From positions 62,001 through 126,000 of the forward strand of contig JARUHJ010000004.1 of assembly GCA_029667085.1 (NCBI GenBank): a DNA stretch of 64,000 nucleotides, given 5' to 3'. The DNA is from Deltaproteobacteria bacterium IMCC39524 (lineage in GTDB: Bacteria; Desulfobacterota; Desulfuromonadia; Desulfuromonadales; BM103). A program made the position numbers and the translations under genes. Under the pieces are notes generated by a model, which worked only from the letters and a program-made list of their open reading frames with translations, did not search any database and was not told the origin of the DNA. This document shows positions 25,532-34,928 of the stretch, piece by piece; position 1 is the first letter of the stretch, and every line of letters starts with the position of its first letter.

Positions 25532-25551
25532 CTCTTTAAACGAGGTACGCA

Positions 25552-26691
25552 ATGTTCGAACCTGGAAATATTGAGGTCATCATCGACGACACCACACTGC
25601 GAGATGGCGAACAGACCGCCGGTGTCGTCTTCAGTCTCGAAGAGAAAAAACGCATCGCAAAGTTGCTCGACGAGACCGGCGTCGGAGAACTGGAGTGCGG
25701 TATCCCGGCGATGGGCCGGGAGGAGCAAGCATCGGTCAAGGCACTTGTTGATTTGGGCCTCAATGCTCGCCTGCTCACCTGGAACCGGGCCGTGGTCTCA
25801 GATATTCAAGCCTCGATCGACAGCGGTGTTCGCGCGGTTGATATCTCCCTTTCGGTTTCTGATATTCATATCGAGAGAAAGCTGTGCAAAAATCGAAACT
25901 GGGTCAAGGAACAACTCAAGGTTGCGCTCGGTTTTGCCAAAGATCATGATCTGTATGTCTCGATTGGTGGCGAAGATGCCAGTCGTGCCGACCTGGATTT
26001 TTTGGTGGAGCTGATGGAAATAGCCAGGGATCAGGGTGCTGACCGCTTTCGGTTCTGCGATACACTCGGCATCCTTGATCCTTTCACGACCTACGACAAA
26101 GTGCTCTACCTGGCCGAACGTGTCGAACTGGACCTGGAGGTTCATACCCATAATGACCTGGGCATGGCAACGGCCAATGCAATCGCTGGAATAAGAGCTG
26201 GCGCACGGTTTGTTAACACCACCGTCAACGGGCTCGGTGAACGTGCAGGCAATGCTGCTCTCGAAGAGGTCGTGATGGCACTCAAGCACGCCTGTCACGT
26301 TGATGTGCCGATTGATACGGGCCGGTTTGTTGAACTATCGAAACTCGTTGGACAGGCCAGTTGCCGGCCGGTACCGGAATGGAAGGCTATTGTCGGAGAA
26401 AAAGTGTTTTCCCATGAATCAGGGCTGCATGCCGATGGTGTGCTTAAGTCCCCTGGCAATTACGAGGGCTACGATCCTGCCGAGGTTGGCTTGAGTCGAC
26501 ATATGGTGATTGGGAAACATTCGGGGAGACATGGTCTGCAGGATCGGCTCAGTGGTCTCGGTATAGACCTTGACCTGCTGGAGGCAGACTCTTTCCTGGC
26601 AAGAGTAAGAAATATTGCACAAAGAAGAAAGCGTCCGTTGTCTGATCACGATTTGCTGCGGCTCTATGATGCTGACAGGAAGGTGGCATGA
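25552..26691 (+). CDS. nifV: Homocitrate synthase
   Basis: 379 residues. NifV condenses acetyl-CoA and 2-oxoglutarate to homocitrate, the organic ligand of FeMo-co. Signatures of the isopropylmalate/homocitrate synthase family: [19 protein letters not shown] at the N-terminus, [20 protein letters not shown] with the metal-binding H-x-[18 protein letters not shown], and [14 protein letters not shown]. Length fits NifV without the leucine-binding regulatory domain of LeuA. ATG at 25552 follows AACGAGGTACGCA. Overlaps the next gene by four bases. Confidence 0.95.
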   Translation: MFEPGNIEVIIDDTTLRDGEQTAGVVFSLEEKKRIAKLLDETGVGELECGIPAMGREEQASVKALVDLGLNARLLTWNRAVVSDIQASIDSGVRAVDISLSVSDIHIERKLCKNRNWVKEQLKVALGFAKDHDLYVSIGGEDASRADLDFLVELMEIARDQGADRFRFCDTLGILDPFTTYDKVLYLAERVELDLEVHTHNDLGMATANAIAGIRAGARFVNTTVNGLGERAGNAALEEVVMALKHACHVDVPIDTGRFVELSKLVGQASCRPVPEWKAIVGEKVFSHESGLHADGVLKSPGNYEGYDPAEVGLSRHMVIGKHSGRHGLQDRLSGLGIDLDLLEADSFLARVRNIAQRRKRPLSDHDLLRLYDADRKVA

Positions 26692-27500
26692 TCATCAGGC
26701 TGCCGTACCAATCTGACTGGGAGACCTTCTCTGCTCTCGCCTGTCGTGAAAACTGGCGGGTGCCACGCACCGAATTGCAACTCTTTAAAGGTCCATGGGC
26801 TCAATATGTGCGTGTGCTTGATGATCATAAGTTCTGCGCATTGCTGACCTCTGTTGCTTATGAGAAGAGTGCATGGATCGGCAACTTTATCGTCCCTCAT
26901 AACCTGCGCGGCAAGGGCTATGGAAGCCACCTGTTCAAGGCGGTGTTTGCGGATCTGGTTAAACGACGGATGACGTCGATCTGGTTAACGGCCTCAGATC
27001 AAGGACGCTGCATTTATGAAAAAGAGGGCTTTGTTGAGGTCGATTGTATCGAGCGCTGGGTGTTGTCACCAAGAGATGCGATTGGCTCTCCGCTAGAAGG
27101 TAAAAACCTCCTCGAGGAGTTGTTTTACGCAGACCGATTGGCCTGGAGTGAAAACCGCACCCCCTTACTGTCCGTCCTCTGTGAAGGCGGACAAGTTTTT
27201 GCTGTTGAGGGTGCCATTGCGCTGTTGCAGGCAGGGTCAGACATGCAGATTATCGGGCCATGGTATGCACATGAAGCCTCACTGCACGCACATCAGGCCT
27301 TGCTGAACAGGATGATTGCAGCGACAGATCCCAAGGTTCCTGTTGTTGTTGATTTGCTTAGCTCGTCACCGCTGCCAGAGTTATGTGATTCTGCCGGGTT
27401 TCAACTCACCGGCCGGACAGCCCTGATGGCTTACGGAGACATCGGACCGATTGATTTAAAAAGCATGGTGTCTTTAGCAAGCTTGGGTAGTGTGGGGTGA
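26688..27500 (+). CDS. GNAT acetyltransferase with C-terminal second domain
   Basis: 270 residues. The N-terminal 135 residues form a GNAT domain with the acetyl-CoA loop FIVPHNLRGKGYGSHLFKAV (R-x-x-G-x-G near residues 72-77) and a C-terminal strand GFVEVDCIERWVL. The second half (about 140-265) looks like the extra GNAT-like domain found in YitH/Acetyltransf_18-type proteins. Its ATG overlaps the nifV stop, so it is translationally coupled to homocitrate synthase and shares its antitermination control. Substrate unknown. Confidence 0.85.
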   Translation: MIIRLPYQSDWETFSALACRENWRVPRTELQLFKGPWAQYVRVLDDHKFCALLTSVAYEKSAWIGNFIVPHNLRGKGYGSHLFKAVFADLVKRRMTSIWLTASDQGRCIYEKEGFVEVDCIERWVLSPRDAIGSPLEGKNLLEELFYADRLAWSENRTPLLSVLCEGGQVFAVEGAIALLQAGSDMQIIGPWYAHEASLHAHQALLNRMIAATDPKVPVVVDLLSSSPLPELCDSAGFQLTGRTALMAYGDIGPIDLKSMVSLASLGSVG

Positions 27501-27549
27501 TTGATTGAATCTTTCCACAACGAATTCTCAGATCTCTTAAGAACCTATT

Positions 27550-27572
27550 TAGTAGGGAGGGTCCCATCGACT
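27550..27572 (+). repeat. 23-bp intergenic repeat, copy 1
   Basis: TAGTAGGGAGGGTCCCATCG followed by ACT; 21 of 23 bases match the copy at 39861. The rest of the spacer 27501-27774 shows no gene. Confidence 0.5.
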
Positions 27573-27774
27573 GCCGCCAATAATAATCACGTTTCAACCT
27601 TCAATTTAGCGCTTTGAAAAATCCTGTAGCTTCGCTGTAGATAAATCCCCTCGATTCTTCCTCAAAAAACACAAAAAAGCCCTAAAAAATCGCCCTCTCT
27701 GCTGAAATATCCCGAAAACCGGTTATCTTGTTTAGAACACCAAAACATCGCATGTTTCGGCAGGGAGGAGAACT

Positions 27775-29067
27775 ATGGACAAAAACATGGAGCGTGACAC
27801 TCAGCAAGGCACGATTTCTCAAGAGGCACCGGCTGATTCGGGTGTCTCCAGACGATCTTTCCTTCGCAAAAGCAGCGTCGCAGCAATGGCTGCGGCGGTC
27901 GGGTCGCAGATACCGTTCGGTGACCTGTTGCCAGAGGGAATGCAACTGGTCGGCATGGCCCATGCCGAGGAGGCGATGAAAATCGAAGGGAAAATCCCTG
28001 AGATGGTCGTTCTCAACACAAAGCCGCTCAACGCAGAACCCCCCCCACACTTCCTGGATGAAGACATCACCCCTTACAACAAAATGTTCGTTCGCAACAA
28101 TGGCATCCCACCGGTCAAAGTTGACGCAGCGGCATGGAAGCTTACGATTGAAGGCGAATCGGCAAAACGTTCTGTCAGCTTCTCAATCGCAGAGCTGAAA
28201 AAGAAATTCAAAGAGCATACACTTCAGATTCAACTCGAATGCGGTGGCAACGGTCGCTCCGAATACAATCCACCGGCAAAAGGCAACCAGTGGCGGGTTG
28301 GGGCAATTTCCTGTGCGGAATGGACCGGTGTTCGCCTGCGTGATGTCCTCGAGGATGTTGGCCTCAAGGATGACGCTGTTTATATCGGTTACTATGGTGC
28401 CGATACCCATGTTAGCGGAGACCCCAAGAAGGTCGTTATCTCTCGTGGGGTTCCGATTTCCAAGGCCATGGAAGACGAATCGCTGATTGCCTGGGCCATG
28501 AACGGCAAAGACATTCCGTTGCTGCACGGCTATCCTTTGCGCCTGGTCACTGGCGGCTGGCCTGCTTCGACCTGTGGCAAGTGGCTGAATCGTATTGTCA
28601 TCCGCGACAAGGTTCATGACGGGCCCAAGATGACCGGTATGTCATACCGTGTACCGGGCTATCCCGTTGCTCCGGGGACAAATGTGCCTAAGGAAGACAT
28701 GGTTATCATTGAGTCGATGCCGGTTAAATCGTTGGTCACTTTCCCCAAGACCGGAACGGTTGCCTCGCTGGGAGACTCCCTCGAAGTGCGTGGCCATGCC
28801 TGGGCCGGAGACTACGCCGTCAAATCAGTGGATGTCTCGATTGATTTTGGCAGCACATGGCAATCCTGTTCATTGAAGTCCCCACGCAACAGACTGGCCT
28901 GGCAAAACTGGACGACCAAAGTCAAGTTCCCGCAGGCCGGCTATTTCGAAGTCTGGACCCGTGCCACTGATGAGAATGGCAAGATGCAGCCGATGGTTGT
29001 ACCGGGCTGGAATCCACGCGGCTATCTGAACAATGCGTGCCATCGGGTCGCAGTGAAAGTTGTTTGA
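27775..29067 (+). CDS. Sulfite oxidase family molybdoenzyme (SorA/SoxC-like), Tat-exported
   Basis: 430 residues. Twin-arginine signal SRRSFLRKSSVAAMAAAVG (residues 25-43) indicates export of the folded enzyme. The molybdopterin domain has the Mo-ligand Cys156 in LECGGNGRS and the pterin-binding GYPLRLVTGGWPAS; a C-terminal Mo-co dimerisation domain follows (VRGHAWAGDYAVKSVDVSIDFG). Members oxidise sulfite to sulfate, passing electrons to cytochrome c; the downstream cytochrome gene supports this. Other family members act on other substrates, so sulfite is likely but not proven. ATG follows GGGAGGAGAACT. Confidence 0.88.
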   Translation: MDKNMERDTQQGTISQEAPADSGVSRRSFLRKSSVAAMAAAVGSQIPFGDLLPEGMQLVGMAHAEEAMKIEGKIPEMVVLNTKPLNAEPPPHFLDEDITPYNKMFVRNNGIPPVKVDAAAWKLTIEGESAKRSVSFSIAELKKKFKEHTLQIQLECGGNGRSEYNPPAKGNQWRVGAISCAEWTGVRLRDVLEDVGLKDDAVYIGYYGADTHVSGDPKKVVISRGVPISKAMEDESLIAWAMNGKDIPLLHGYPLRLVTGGWPASTCGKWLNRIVIRDKVHDGPKMTGMSYRVPGYPVAPGTNVPKEDMVIIESMPVKSLVTFPKTGTVASLGDSLEVRGHAWAGDYAVKSVDVSIDFGSTWQSCSLKSPRNRLAWQNWTTKVKFPQAGYFEVWTRATDENGKMQPMVVPGWNPRGYLNNACHRVAVKVV

Positions 29068-29083
29068 CCCGTCTGGAGGAGCC

Positions 29084-29428
29084 ATGAAAAAGAGACTGAA
29101 ATGGTTATTCCCCATGCTTCTGGTGCTGTGGGCAGTTCCCGGGCTTGCTGCGGACAAGGAGATCGACAAGGAGACCGGGTTCGTCATTGCTCCGGGCTTC
29201 GAAGAGGTCAAGAAGACCTGTACCGTATGTCATTCTCCGATGCTGGTCACCCAGAACAAGGCTAACCGCGAGGGTTGGCTTGAGATGATTCGCTGGATGC
29301 AGGAGAAGCAGGGTTTATGGAAACTTGAACCGGAGCTTGAGAACGCGATTCTCGACTACCTCGCGGCCAACTATGGGCCGACTGCTGTATACCGCAGGGC
29401 ACCTCTGCAGGTAGAGTTCCCTGAATAA
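29084..29428 (+). CDS. Small c-type cytochrome, likely electron acceptor of the upstream molybdoenzyme
   Basis: 114 residues. Signal peptide KKRLKWLFPMLLVLWAVPGLAA, then a single heme-binding motif CTVCH in VKKTCTVCHSPMLV and a Trp/Met-rich segment WLEMIRWMQEKQGLW that may hold the distal Met. Similar small cytochromes are the partner subunits of SorA-type enzymes. The ATG at 29084 follows TCTGGAGGAGCC, 16 bases after the molybdoenzyme stop. Confidence 0.85.
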   Translation: MKKRLKWLFPMLLVLWAVPGLAADKEIDKETGFVIAPGFEEVKKTCTVCHSPMLVTQNKANREGWLEMIRWMQEKQGLWKLEPELENAILDYLAANYGPTAVYRRAPLQVEFPE

Positions 29429-29710
29429 ACAAAGATCCAATTTATTTTCATGACCGGCCTCAATAATACGTGGCCGGGCCAGAACCTCAAAGTTCTGGTT
29501 TCTTTTGATTGACGTTATGCAAATTTCGCACAACGGATTTATTGCCAATCTCCTTCAATTTCTCCTACTTTCCAACACCAAGGCATACCGCTGTGACCTG
29601 CAAGCATCAACTTGGTTGGGCCCACATCGAAAGTCGTGTCACTCCCTGAAGGTGTTCATCCAGAGATAAAAGGCCTGCAGGCAATCAAGACCCACAGGGC
29701 AAACCAAAGA

Positions 29711-30031
29711 TCAATACGTTGTCTTGAATACGTCGCTATTTTTGACATATGGGATATGACACTGACGACAATCCGTTAGGGTGGCATGCCACTCTGGTAT
29801 CTTGGGTGCGTCATCATCCCCATCCTTGTGACAAGCGAGGCAATCCTCACCGTTGTCGCTCGCCTCAACTTCATGCGGAATAAGAGGAGGGTCACCGGTT
29901 GAGGTCTGATCGGGAACAAGGCCTGTATCGACAGGTTTTTCTGCGGCCATTGCTGTCTGAAAAGCTGAAAGAGCCAATAGCACTAGACCAAGGGCCAACC
30001 ATACAAATAAAAACCGGTTGCGTCTTTTCAT
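29711..30031 (-). CDS. napB: NapB-like diheme cytochrome c
   Basis: 106 residues from the ATG at 30031 (GGAGGTCTCA upstream). N-terminal signal peptide RNRFLFVWLALGLVLLALSAFQTAMAA. Two heme-binding motifs, CLACH and CRQCH, spaced about 28 residues apart, and conserved His residues between them. This is the small electron-transfer subunit of periplasmic nitrate reductase, shorter than the E. coli protein. Last gene of the nap operon. About 280 bases between its stop and the cytochrome gene hold nothing I can name. Confidence 0.83.
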   Translation of the reverse strand: MKRRNRFLFVWLALGLVLLALSAFQTAMAAEKPVDTGLVPDQTSTGDPPLIPHEVEASDNGEDCLACHKDGDDDAPKIPEWHATLTDCRQCHIPYVKNSDVFKTTY

Positions 30032-30051
30032 TGAGACCTCCATCAAAGAAG

Positions 30052-30831
30052 TTAACGTTCAAAAGGATTGCGCAAAGCAAAACCAAGGGCCTTTTCCGGG
30101 CAGATACCAACACAGGCACCGCAACGCGTACATTCCCCTGAGTGCACCATATTTCTCTGACTTTTCAGACTTGGAGCCAGAACTTCCGGGACAAAGCAGA
30201 CCCGTCGACATTCTCCACAGTGGGAGCATTTCGCTGTATCGTAGGCGACCACAAGGGGGCTGAAGCGGCCAAGCTGGTAATAGAAGCCACCTAAGGGGCA
30301 CAAACTTCGACACCAGACACGACGAACCAGAACTAGTTCTGCAATCACGATCAAGACGATTATGATAAGACTGGAACTGACCCCGAAGGTCAAAGCCCTT
30401 GCAGTGGTACCGATCGGTGAAACAGTTTCAAAAACCGGGATGCCAAGAATTACTGTCATGATTACGGTCACAATCAGTGCCGTTGTTTTCCACTCAAGTG
30501 ACCAGCTTGAAAGTCTTTTTGGCCAGGGTAAAAGATCGACCAGGTCGGTTATTAAATGCACAGGGCAGACCCAACCGCAGAACACACGGCCACCAAACAA
30601 CCCGTAGAAAACCACGACGATTGCTGTTCCAGAGAGCATCGTCGCTGTCAAGGTGCCTGTCAGAAGCAAAATCTGCAAGGCCGCAAGAGGGTCGGACAAT
30701 TGCAGGCCAACAATTGCTGCTGCTCCCAGGTTGCCCTCGAAAAACGTCCAGCCGAAAGCGGGCGTTGCCAGCAAAAGCAACATGAGTATCTGTACGCAAC
30801 GACGTCCAGTGGTCCAACGGTTAACTTTCAT
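30052..30831 (-). CDS. napH: NapH-like membrane ferredoxin (quinol dehydrogenase component)
   Basis: 259 residues from the ATG at 30831. Four or five membrane segments, CxxxC-P motifs GWVCPVHL and CRSLCPLGGF at membrane edges, and two C-terminal [4Fe-4S] motifs CSHCGECRRVC and CTRCGACVGIC. NapH passes electrons from quinol through NapG to NapB/NapA. It overlaps the end of napG by 11 bases, so translation is coupled. Confidence 0.88.
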   Translation of the reverse strand: MKVNRWTTGRRCVQILMLLLLATPAFGWTFFEGNLGAAAIVGLQLSDPLAALQILLLTGTLTATMLSGTAIVVVFYGLFGGRVFCGWVCPVHLITDLVDLLPWPKRLSSWSLEWKTTALIVTVIMTVILGIPVFETVSPIGTTARALTFGVSSSLIIIVLIVIAELVLVRRVWCRSLCPLGGFYYQLGRFSPLVVAYDTAKCSHCGECRRVCFVPEVLAPSLKSQRNMVHSGECTRCGACVGICPEKALGFALRNPFER

Positions 30832-31462
30832 ACCAGCTCTCCGTTGGTGGCTGAAGCGGTTGCACCACAATTGCCGGGCGCTCAAGGACACAGGCTTTCT
30901 CACAGATGCCGCATCCGGTACAGTCCTTCTTGTGTACGACCGGCTCAAATATGGCGTGACGGCCAGTCTCCACGTTGAGATAATTCTCGACCGTGATTGC
31001 TTTGTCGATTACCGGACAGGCACGGTAGCAGACTTCACAACGCAAACCCTTGATCGAGAGGCACTCCTCACGCTCACTAATAACTGCAGTCCCCATTCTC
31101 GTCTTTAGTGGATCCTTGAGCTCTGGGTCCAGTGCACCGCTCGGGCAGGCCTTAACACAAGGCAGGTCTGAACAGAGATAGCATGGCATTTCGCGTGGCA
31201 CGATAAAGGGGGTCCCGATCGCCAGCCCGTCACTCAACTTACCCATTTTTACGGCATCATAAGGACAAACATGAGCACAACGTCCACAGCGAAGGCATTT
31301 TTTAAGGAAATCGTCCTCCGCGACAGCACCAGGAGGACGCAGCATCCAGCCGTAACCGGAACCTGCCTTCAGCACCAGGCAGGACGCACCGGCACCGACC
31401 AGTGCCCCCTTGACACCAGTCGGCAGGTTCTTTTGCGGCTGTTTAACATTGTTTGCACTCAT
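30821..31462 (-). CDS. napG: NapG-like four-cluster ferredoxin
   Basis: 213 residues. A short hydrophobic N-terminal stretch (GALVGAGASCLVL) without clear twin arginine, then four [4Fe-4S] motifs: CLRCGRCAHVCPY, CYLCSDLPCVKACP, CEVCYRACPV and CTGCGICEKAC. In Nap systems NapG with NapH forms the quinol dehydrogenase that feeds NapA. E. coli NapG has a Tat-type signal; here the signal is degenerate, an oddity worth noting. Confidence 0.87.
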   Translation of the reverse strand: MSANNVKQPQKNLPTGVKGALVGAGASCLVLKAGSGYGWMLRPPGAVAEDDFLKKCLRCGRCAHVCPYDAVKMGKLSDGLAIGTPFIVPREMPCYLCSDLPCVKACPSGALDPELKDPLKTRMGTAVISEREECLSIKGLRCEVCYRACPVIDKAITVENYLNVETGRHAIFEPVVHKKDCTGCGICEKACVLERPAIVVQPLQPPTESWYES

Positions 31463-31483
31463 CTTTGTCCAGTGACCCTTGCC

Positions 31484-33805
31484 TTATACTTTCTCAACTT
31501 TCACTGCACACTTTTTATAGTCCGGTTCCTTGGAGATCGGACAGAATGCATCAAGAGTCAGGTTGTTGATCATCTTGTTCTCGTCGAAGAAAGGTACGAA
31601 CACACTCCCCTTGCCCGGAATGCCGCGCTCACCAACGCTGGCCAGCAATTCGAGGGATCCACGCCTTGTTGTCAGACGGATTTTGTCACGATTCTTGACC
31701 TTCATCTTCTTGGCATCTTCGGGATTCAGTTCGCAAACAGCTTCAGGAACGGCGCGATGTAGCTCCGGGACGCGGGCCGTCATGGTGCCGGTATGCCAGT
31801 GCTCGAGAACACGACCGGTGCATAGCCAGAACGGGTAACTGGCGTCAGGTGGTTCAGCGGCTGGCTCGTAAGGGCGGAAGTAGATAGCCGCCTTTTTGTC
31901 ATACTTCTTAGCCTTATAGAATTGAATTCCGCTGCCTTTGGCAACCAACGGATCGTAATTTTCGTTGTAGCGCCAAGGAACAGATTTGCCATTAATATAA
32001 GGCCAAATAACGCCCCTTTCCTTCTTGTAGACCTCGTAGGGGGCAAGGTCTTTGCCGGTACCAAGGGTGAACTGACGATACTCCTCGAAGATCGCCTGAT
32101 GCAGTGGTTTGTCTTTCGGGAAATCAAACAGCTTGCCCATTCCCATTCGCTTGGCGACCTCAATGATTTGCCAGAGGTCTTCTTTTGATTCACCCGGTGC
32201 ATCTGCCATCTTGTTCCAGTGCTGAGTGCGACGCTCGGCATTGCCAAACATGCCTTCTTTTTCCACCCACATGGCTGTTGGAAGAATCAAGTCAGCTACT
32301 TCTGTTGAGCGGGTCGGATAAGCGTCTGACACAACAACAAAACGACCATCCTTTCGAGCGCCCTTGCGGAAACGATCAACATTTGGAGCAGCCTGGAAGG
32401 GATTGTTGACCTGCACCCAGAGGAATTTTATGTCACCACGATCGAGTGCACGTAGCATTTCAGTCGCGTGGTATCCTGGCTTGGCGGGGATGCTGTCCGG
32501 GTCGACTTTCCAGATTTTTCCTGCAATCTTACGATGCTCAGGATTCATGACCACCATGTCAGCTGGCAAGCGATGTGCGAAAGTCCCTACTTCGCGAGCT
32601 GTTCCGCATGCTGAAGGCTGGCCAGTCAGGCTGAACGGACCTTGTCCGGGTTGTGCAATTTTACCGGTCAGCAGGTGGATGTTGTAGACAAGCTGGTTCA
32701 CCCAGGTACCGCGAACATGCTGGTTAAATCCCATGGTCCAGTAGGAGCAGACTTTGCGCTTCGGGTCTGCATAGAGCTTGGCCATCTCCTCAACCGTCTT
32801 GGCCGGCACACCGGAGAGCTCTTCGACTTTTTTCGGCGTATACTCTTTGATCATCTCTTTGTATGTGTCAAAGTCAATGACCTCTTCCTTGTCTGTAAAA
32901 GAGAAATTGTCCTCGACCCCGTAGCCAATGTTGGTCTTGCCTGTCTTGAAGATGGTGTTGGCCTTAATGAAGTCCTCGTTGTAGAGTTTGTCACGGACAA
33001 TGACATGGGCTATACCGTTCGCCAACGCCAAGTCAGTTTGCGGTATGAACTCAACATAATGGTCAGACTCTTTCGAGGTGCGGCTGTAACGGGTCGCAAA
33101 ATCGATGATCTTGACGTTGGGGTTCTTCACACGGTTGGCGGTCATGCGCGAAAAGAGGATCGGGTGACACTCGCTCATGTTTGCGCCCCAGAGGAAATAG
33201 GTGTCACCCAGGTCAAGGTCGTCGTAATTTCCCATCGGCTCGTCGGAGCCGAATGTTTTCATGAAAGCGGCCACGGCGCTCGCCATGCAGAAACGAGCGT
33301 TCGGATCGATGCTGTTGCTGCCGACTCCGGCCTTCATGAATTTGGAAGCGACGTAACCCTCATGTATGGTCCATTGTCCAGAACCAAACATGCCGATCGC
33401 TTGGGGGCCGCTCTCCTTGATCACCTTCTGCATCTCTGCAGCAATCTTGTCGAGGGCCTCGTCCCATGAAATTTCCTCGAACTTGTCACCCTTGCGCAGC
33501 AGCGGCTTGGTGAGACGGTCTTCGCCGTACATTATCTTGGCCAGGAAGTACCCCTTGATACAATTCAGACCCTTGTTGACAGGCGCTTCAGCATCACCCT
33601 TGGTCGCAACAACTTTTCCGTTCTTGACTCCGACCAGGACACCGCAACCTGTCCCACAGAAACGGCACGGAGCTTTATCCCATGTAATCCCCATGTTCGC
33701 TGCTTCAGCCTGGCGAGCCAGCATTGCGTTCACCGGTAGCCCCACAGCGGCCAGGGCGGCTGCGGCAGCAGCACCCTTGATAAATTCACGTCTCCTGATA
33801 TCCAT
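31484..33805 (-). CDS. napA: Periplasmic nitrate reductase catalytic subunit
   Basis: 773 residues. Tat signal RRREFIKGAAAAAALAAVG at the N-terminus. [4Fe-4S] ligands Cys47, Cys50, Cys54 (CRFCGTGC) and Cys82; Mo ligand Cys173 in ARFCMASAV. Later landmarks: MGFNQHVRGTW, SLTGQPSACGTAREVGTFAHRLPAD, TRSTEVADLILPTAMWVEKEG and CTGRVLEHWHTGTMT, all NapA features. It reduces nitrate to nitrite in the periplasm with bis-MGD cofactor. No nitrite reductase or napC is in the window. Confidence 0.95.
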   Translation of the reverse strand: MDIRRREFIKGAAAAAALAAVGLPVNAMLARQAEAANMGITWDKAPCRFCGTGCGVLVGVKNGKVVATKGDAEAPVNKGLNCIKGYFLAKIMYGEDRLTKPLLRKGDKFEEISWDEALDKIAAEMQKVIKESGPQAIGMFGSGQWTIHEGYVASKFMKAGVGSNSIDPNARFCMASAVAAFMKTFGSDEPMGNYDDLDLGDTYFLWGANMSECHPILFSRMTANRVKNPNVKIIDFATRYSRTSKESDHYVEFIPQTDLALANGIAHVIVRDKLYNEDFIKANTIFKTGKTNIGYGVEDNFSFTDKEEVIDFDTYKEMIKEYTPKKVEELSGVPAKTVEEMAKLYADPKRKVCSYWTMGFNQHVRGTWVNQLVYNIHLLTGKIAQPGQGPFSLTGQPSACGTAREVGTFAHRLPADMVVMNPEHRKIAGKIWKVDPDSIPAKPGYHATEMLRALDRGDIKFLWVQVNNPFQAAPNVDRFRKGARKDGRFVVVSDAYPTRSTEVADLILPTAMWVEKEGMFGNAERRTQHWNKMADAPGESKEDLWQIIEVAKRMGMGKLFDFPKDKPLHQAIFEEYRQFTLGTGKDLAPYEVYKKERGVIWPYINGKSVPWRYNENYDPLVAKGSGIQFYKAKKYDKKAAIYFRPYEPAAEPPDASYPFWLCTGRVLEHWHTGTMTARVPELHRAVPEAVCELNPEDAKKMKVKNRDKIRLTTRRGSLELLASVGERGIPGKGSVFVPFFDENKMINNLTLDAFCPISKEPDYKKCAVKVEKV

Positions 33806-33832
33806 AACTCCTCTCCTTGGCTTGTGTGAGCA

Positions 33833-34084
33833 TTAAGTATTCTGGTCGTCACTGATATCTTCAAAGTTGTGGTAACTGAGAGACACATTATGAACACCCG
33901 AGATGTCGTTTATTTCTTTGAACAACGCCTCTTCTTCTCGCATCGATTCAACATCGAGTACGGCAACCAAAGGCTTTCCATCCGGAGTGTCGGTCAACTC
34001 AACATTATCGAGGTTATTTAAGGTGGAAATGATGGCATTTCGCCGGGCGGGATCGACCTGAATAACAAGTCCACTGACAGGCAT
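33833..34084 (-). CDS. napD: NapD maturation chaperone
   Basis: 83 residues. Begins SGLVIQVDPARRNAIISTLNNLDNVE and carries the NapD ferredoxin-like fold pattern (VAVLDVESMREEEALFKEINDISGVHNVSLSYHNFE). NapD binds the Tat signal of NapA before export. First gene of the nap operon, 27 bases before napA; ATG behind GGAGAAAGCTT. Confidence 0.92.
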   Translation of the reverse strand: MPVSGLVIQVDPARRNAIISTLNNLDNVELTDTPDGKPLVAVLDVESMREEEALFKEINDISGVHNVSLSYHNFEDISDDQNT

Positions 34085-34231
34085 AAGCTTTCTCCTTCAA
34101 TCGGTGAGTGCAAATAATAATTATGAATAAACGGGAAGGCGTTATGTCAGCCTTGTGTCCCGAGAACCGATATCAACAGCAAAGCTAGAGGGTGAATAAA
34201 TCTACACTAATCTATTTGACCAACAGAACTA

Positions 34232-34245
34232 TTGACTCAGGTCAA
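34232..34245. promoter_or_regulatory. CRP/FNR-family palindrome between nap operon and mobA
   Basis: TTGACTCAGGTCAA is a perfect inverted repeat with the layout TTGAC-N4-GTCAA, close to FNR (TTGAT-N4-ATCAA) and to the motif reported for HcpR-type regulators. It is about 148 bases before napD and 84 before mobA. Confidence 0.6.
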
Positions 34246-34328
34246 TTTTTGAAGATCAGCCTGCTGTTTATTAAGTCTTAATAATCAGCCTTGCAAGTTT
34301 ATCGCAACCATTTATAATCACAATCGTT

Positions 34329-34928
34329 ATGCATGATTCGCACAGCGCTAAATATTCAGATGTTACCGGAGTCCTGCTTGCTGGCGGCAAAAGCCGCCGG
34401 ATGGGTCGAGACAAGGCTTTTCTGGTTGCAAACGGACAAGCACTTTATTCCCGATCACTTGAACTGCTGTGTAACTATTTTCAAAAGGTTATGATTTCCG
34501 GTGATAGACCGGATCTCGCTTCCGGGGTCATCCCTTGCATTCCTGACATATACCCCGGCAGTGCACTCGGTGGGATATTCACATCTCTCCATACTGCTGA
34601 CACAGACTGGGTCTTTGTATCCGCATGCGACATGCCCTGCCCTGACTTTCGAATCCTTGAGATGTTGCTTGAACTGAGACATTCTTCTGATGCTGTCGTC
34701 CCGGAGTCTCCGTCAGGCTTTGAACCCGTCTTCGCGCTCTACCACAAGAATTGCCTACCGGTCTTCGAGAAAGCATTACAACAAGGGAGAAAGAGTATCT
34801 TCAACCTCTACGCTGAACTCAATGTCAATTTTTTAAATTGGTGTGACATGCCTGAAGGCTGGGAAAAGAGCTTGATAAATATCAATACGCCTGCGGATAG
34901 GAACAAAATCAAGGAGGAAGCAAAATGA
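34329..34928 (+). CDS. mobA: Molybdenum cofactor guanylyltransferase
   Basis: 199 residues. N-terminal nucleotide-binding loop VLLAGGKSRRMGRDKAFL, DIYPGSALGGIFTSL, and FVSACDMPCPDF with the catalytic Asp. MobA joins GMP to molybdopterin, giving the guanine dinucleotide cofactor needed by NapA. Starts 10 bases after AATCGTT with no strong ribosome site. Overlaps mobB by four bases. Confidence 0.94.
   Translation: MHDSHSAKYSDVTGVLLAGGKSRRMGRDKAFLVANGQALYSRSLELLCNYFQKVMISGDRPDLASGVIPCIPDIYPGSALGGIFTSLHTADTDWVFVSACDMPCPDFRILEMLLELRHSSDAVVPESPSGFEPVFALYHKNCLPVFEKALQQGRKSIFNLYAELNVNFLNWCDMPEGWEKSLININTPADRNKIKEEAK

Noticed and set aside
34200-34328. Sigma-54 promoter for the mob-mod operon
   Set aside because: No GG-N10-GC pair with the right surroundings; the CRP/FNR palindrome is the only clear motif.
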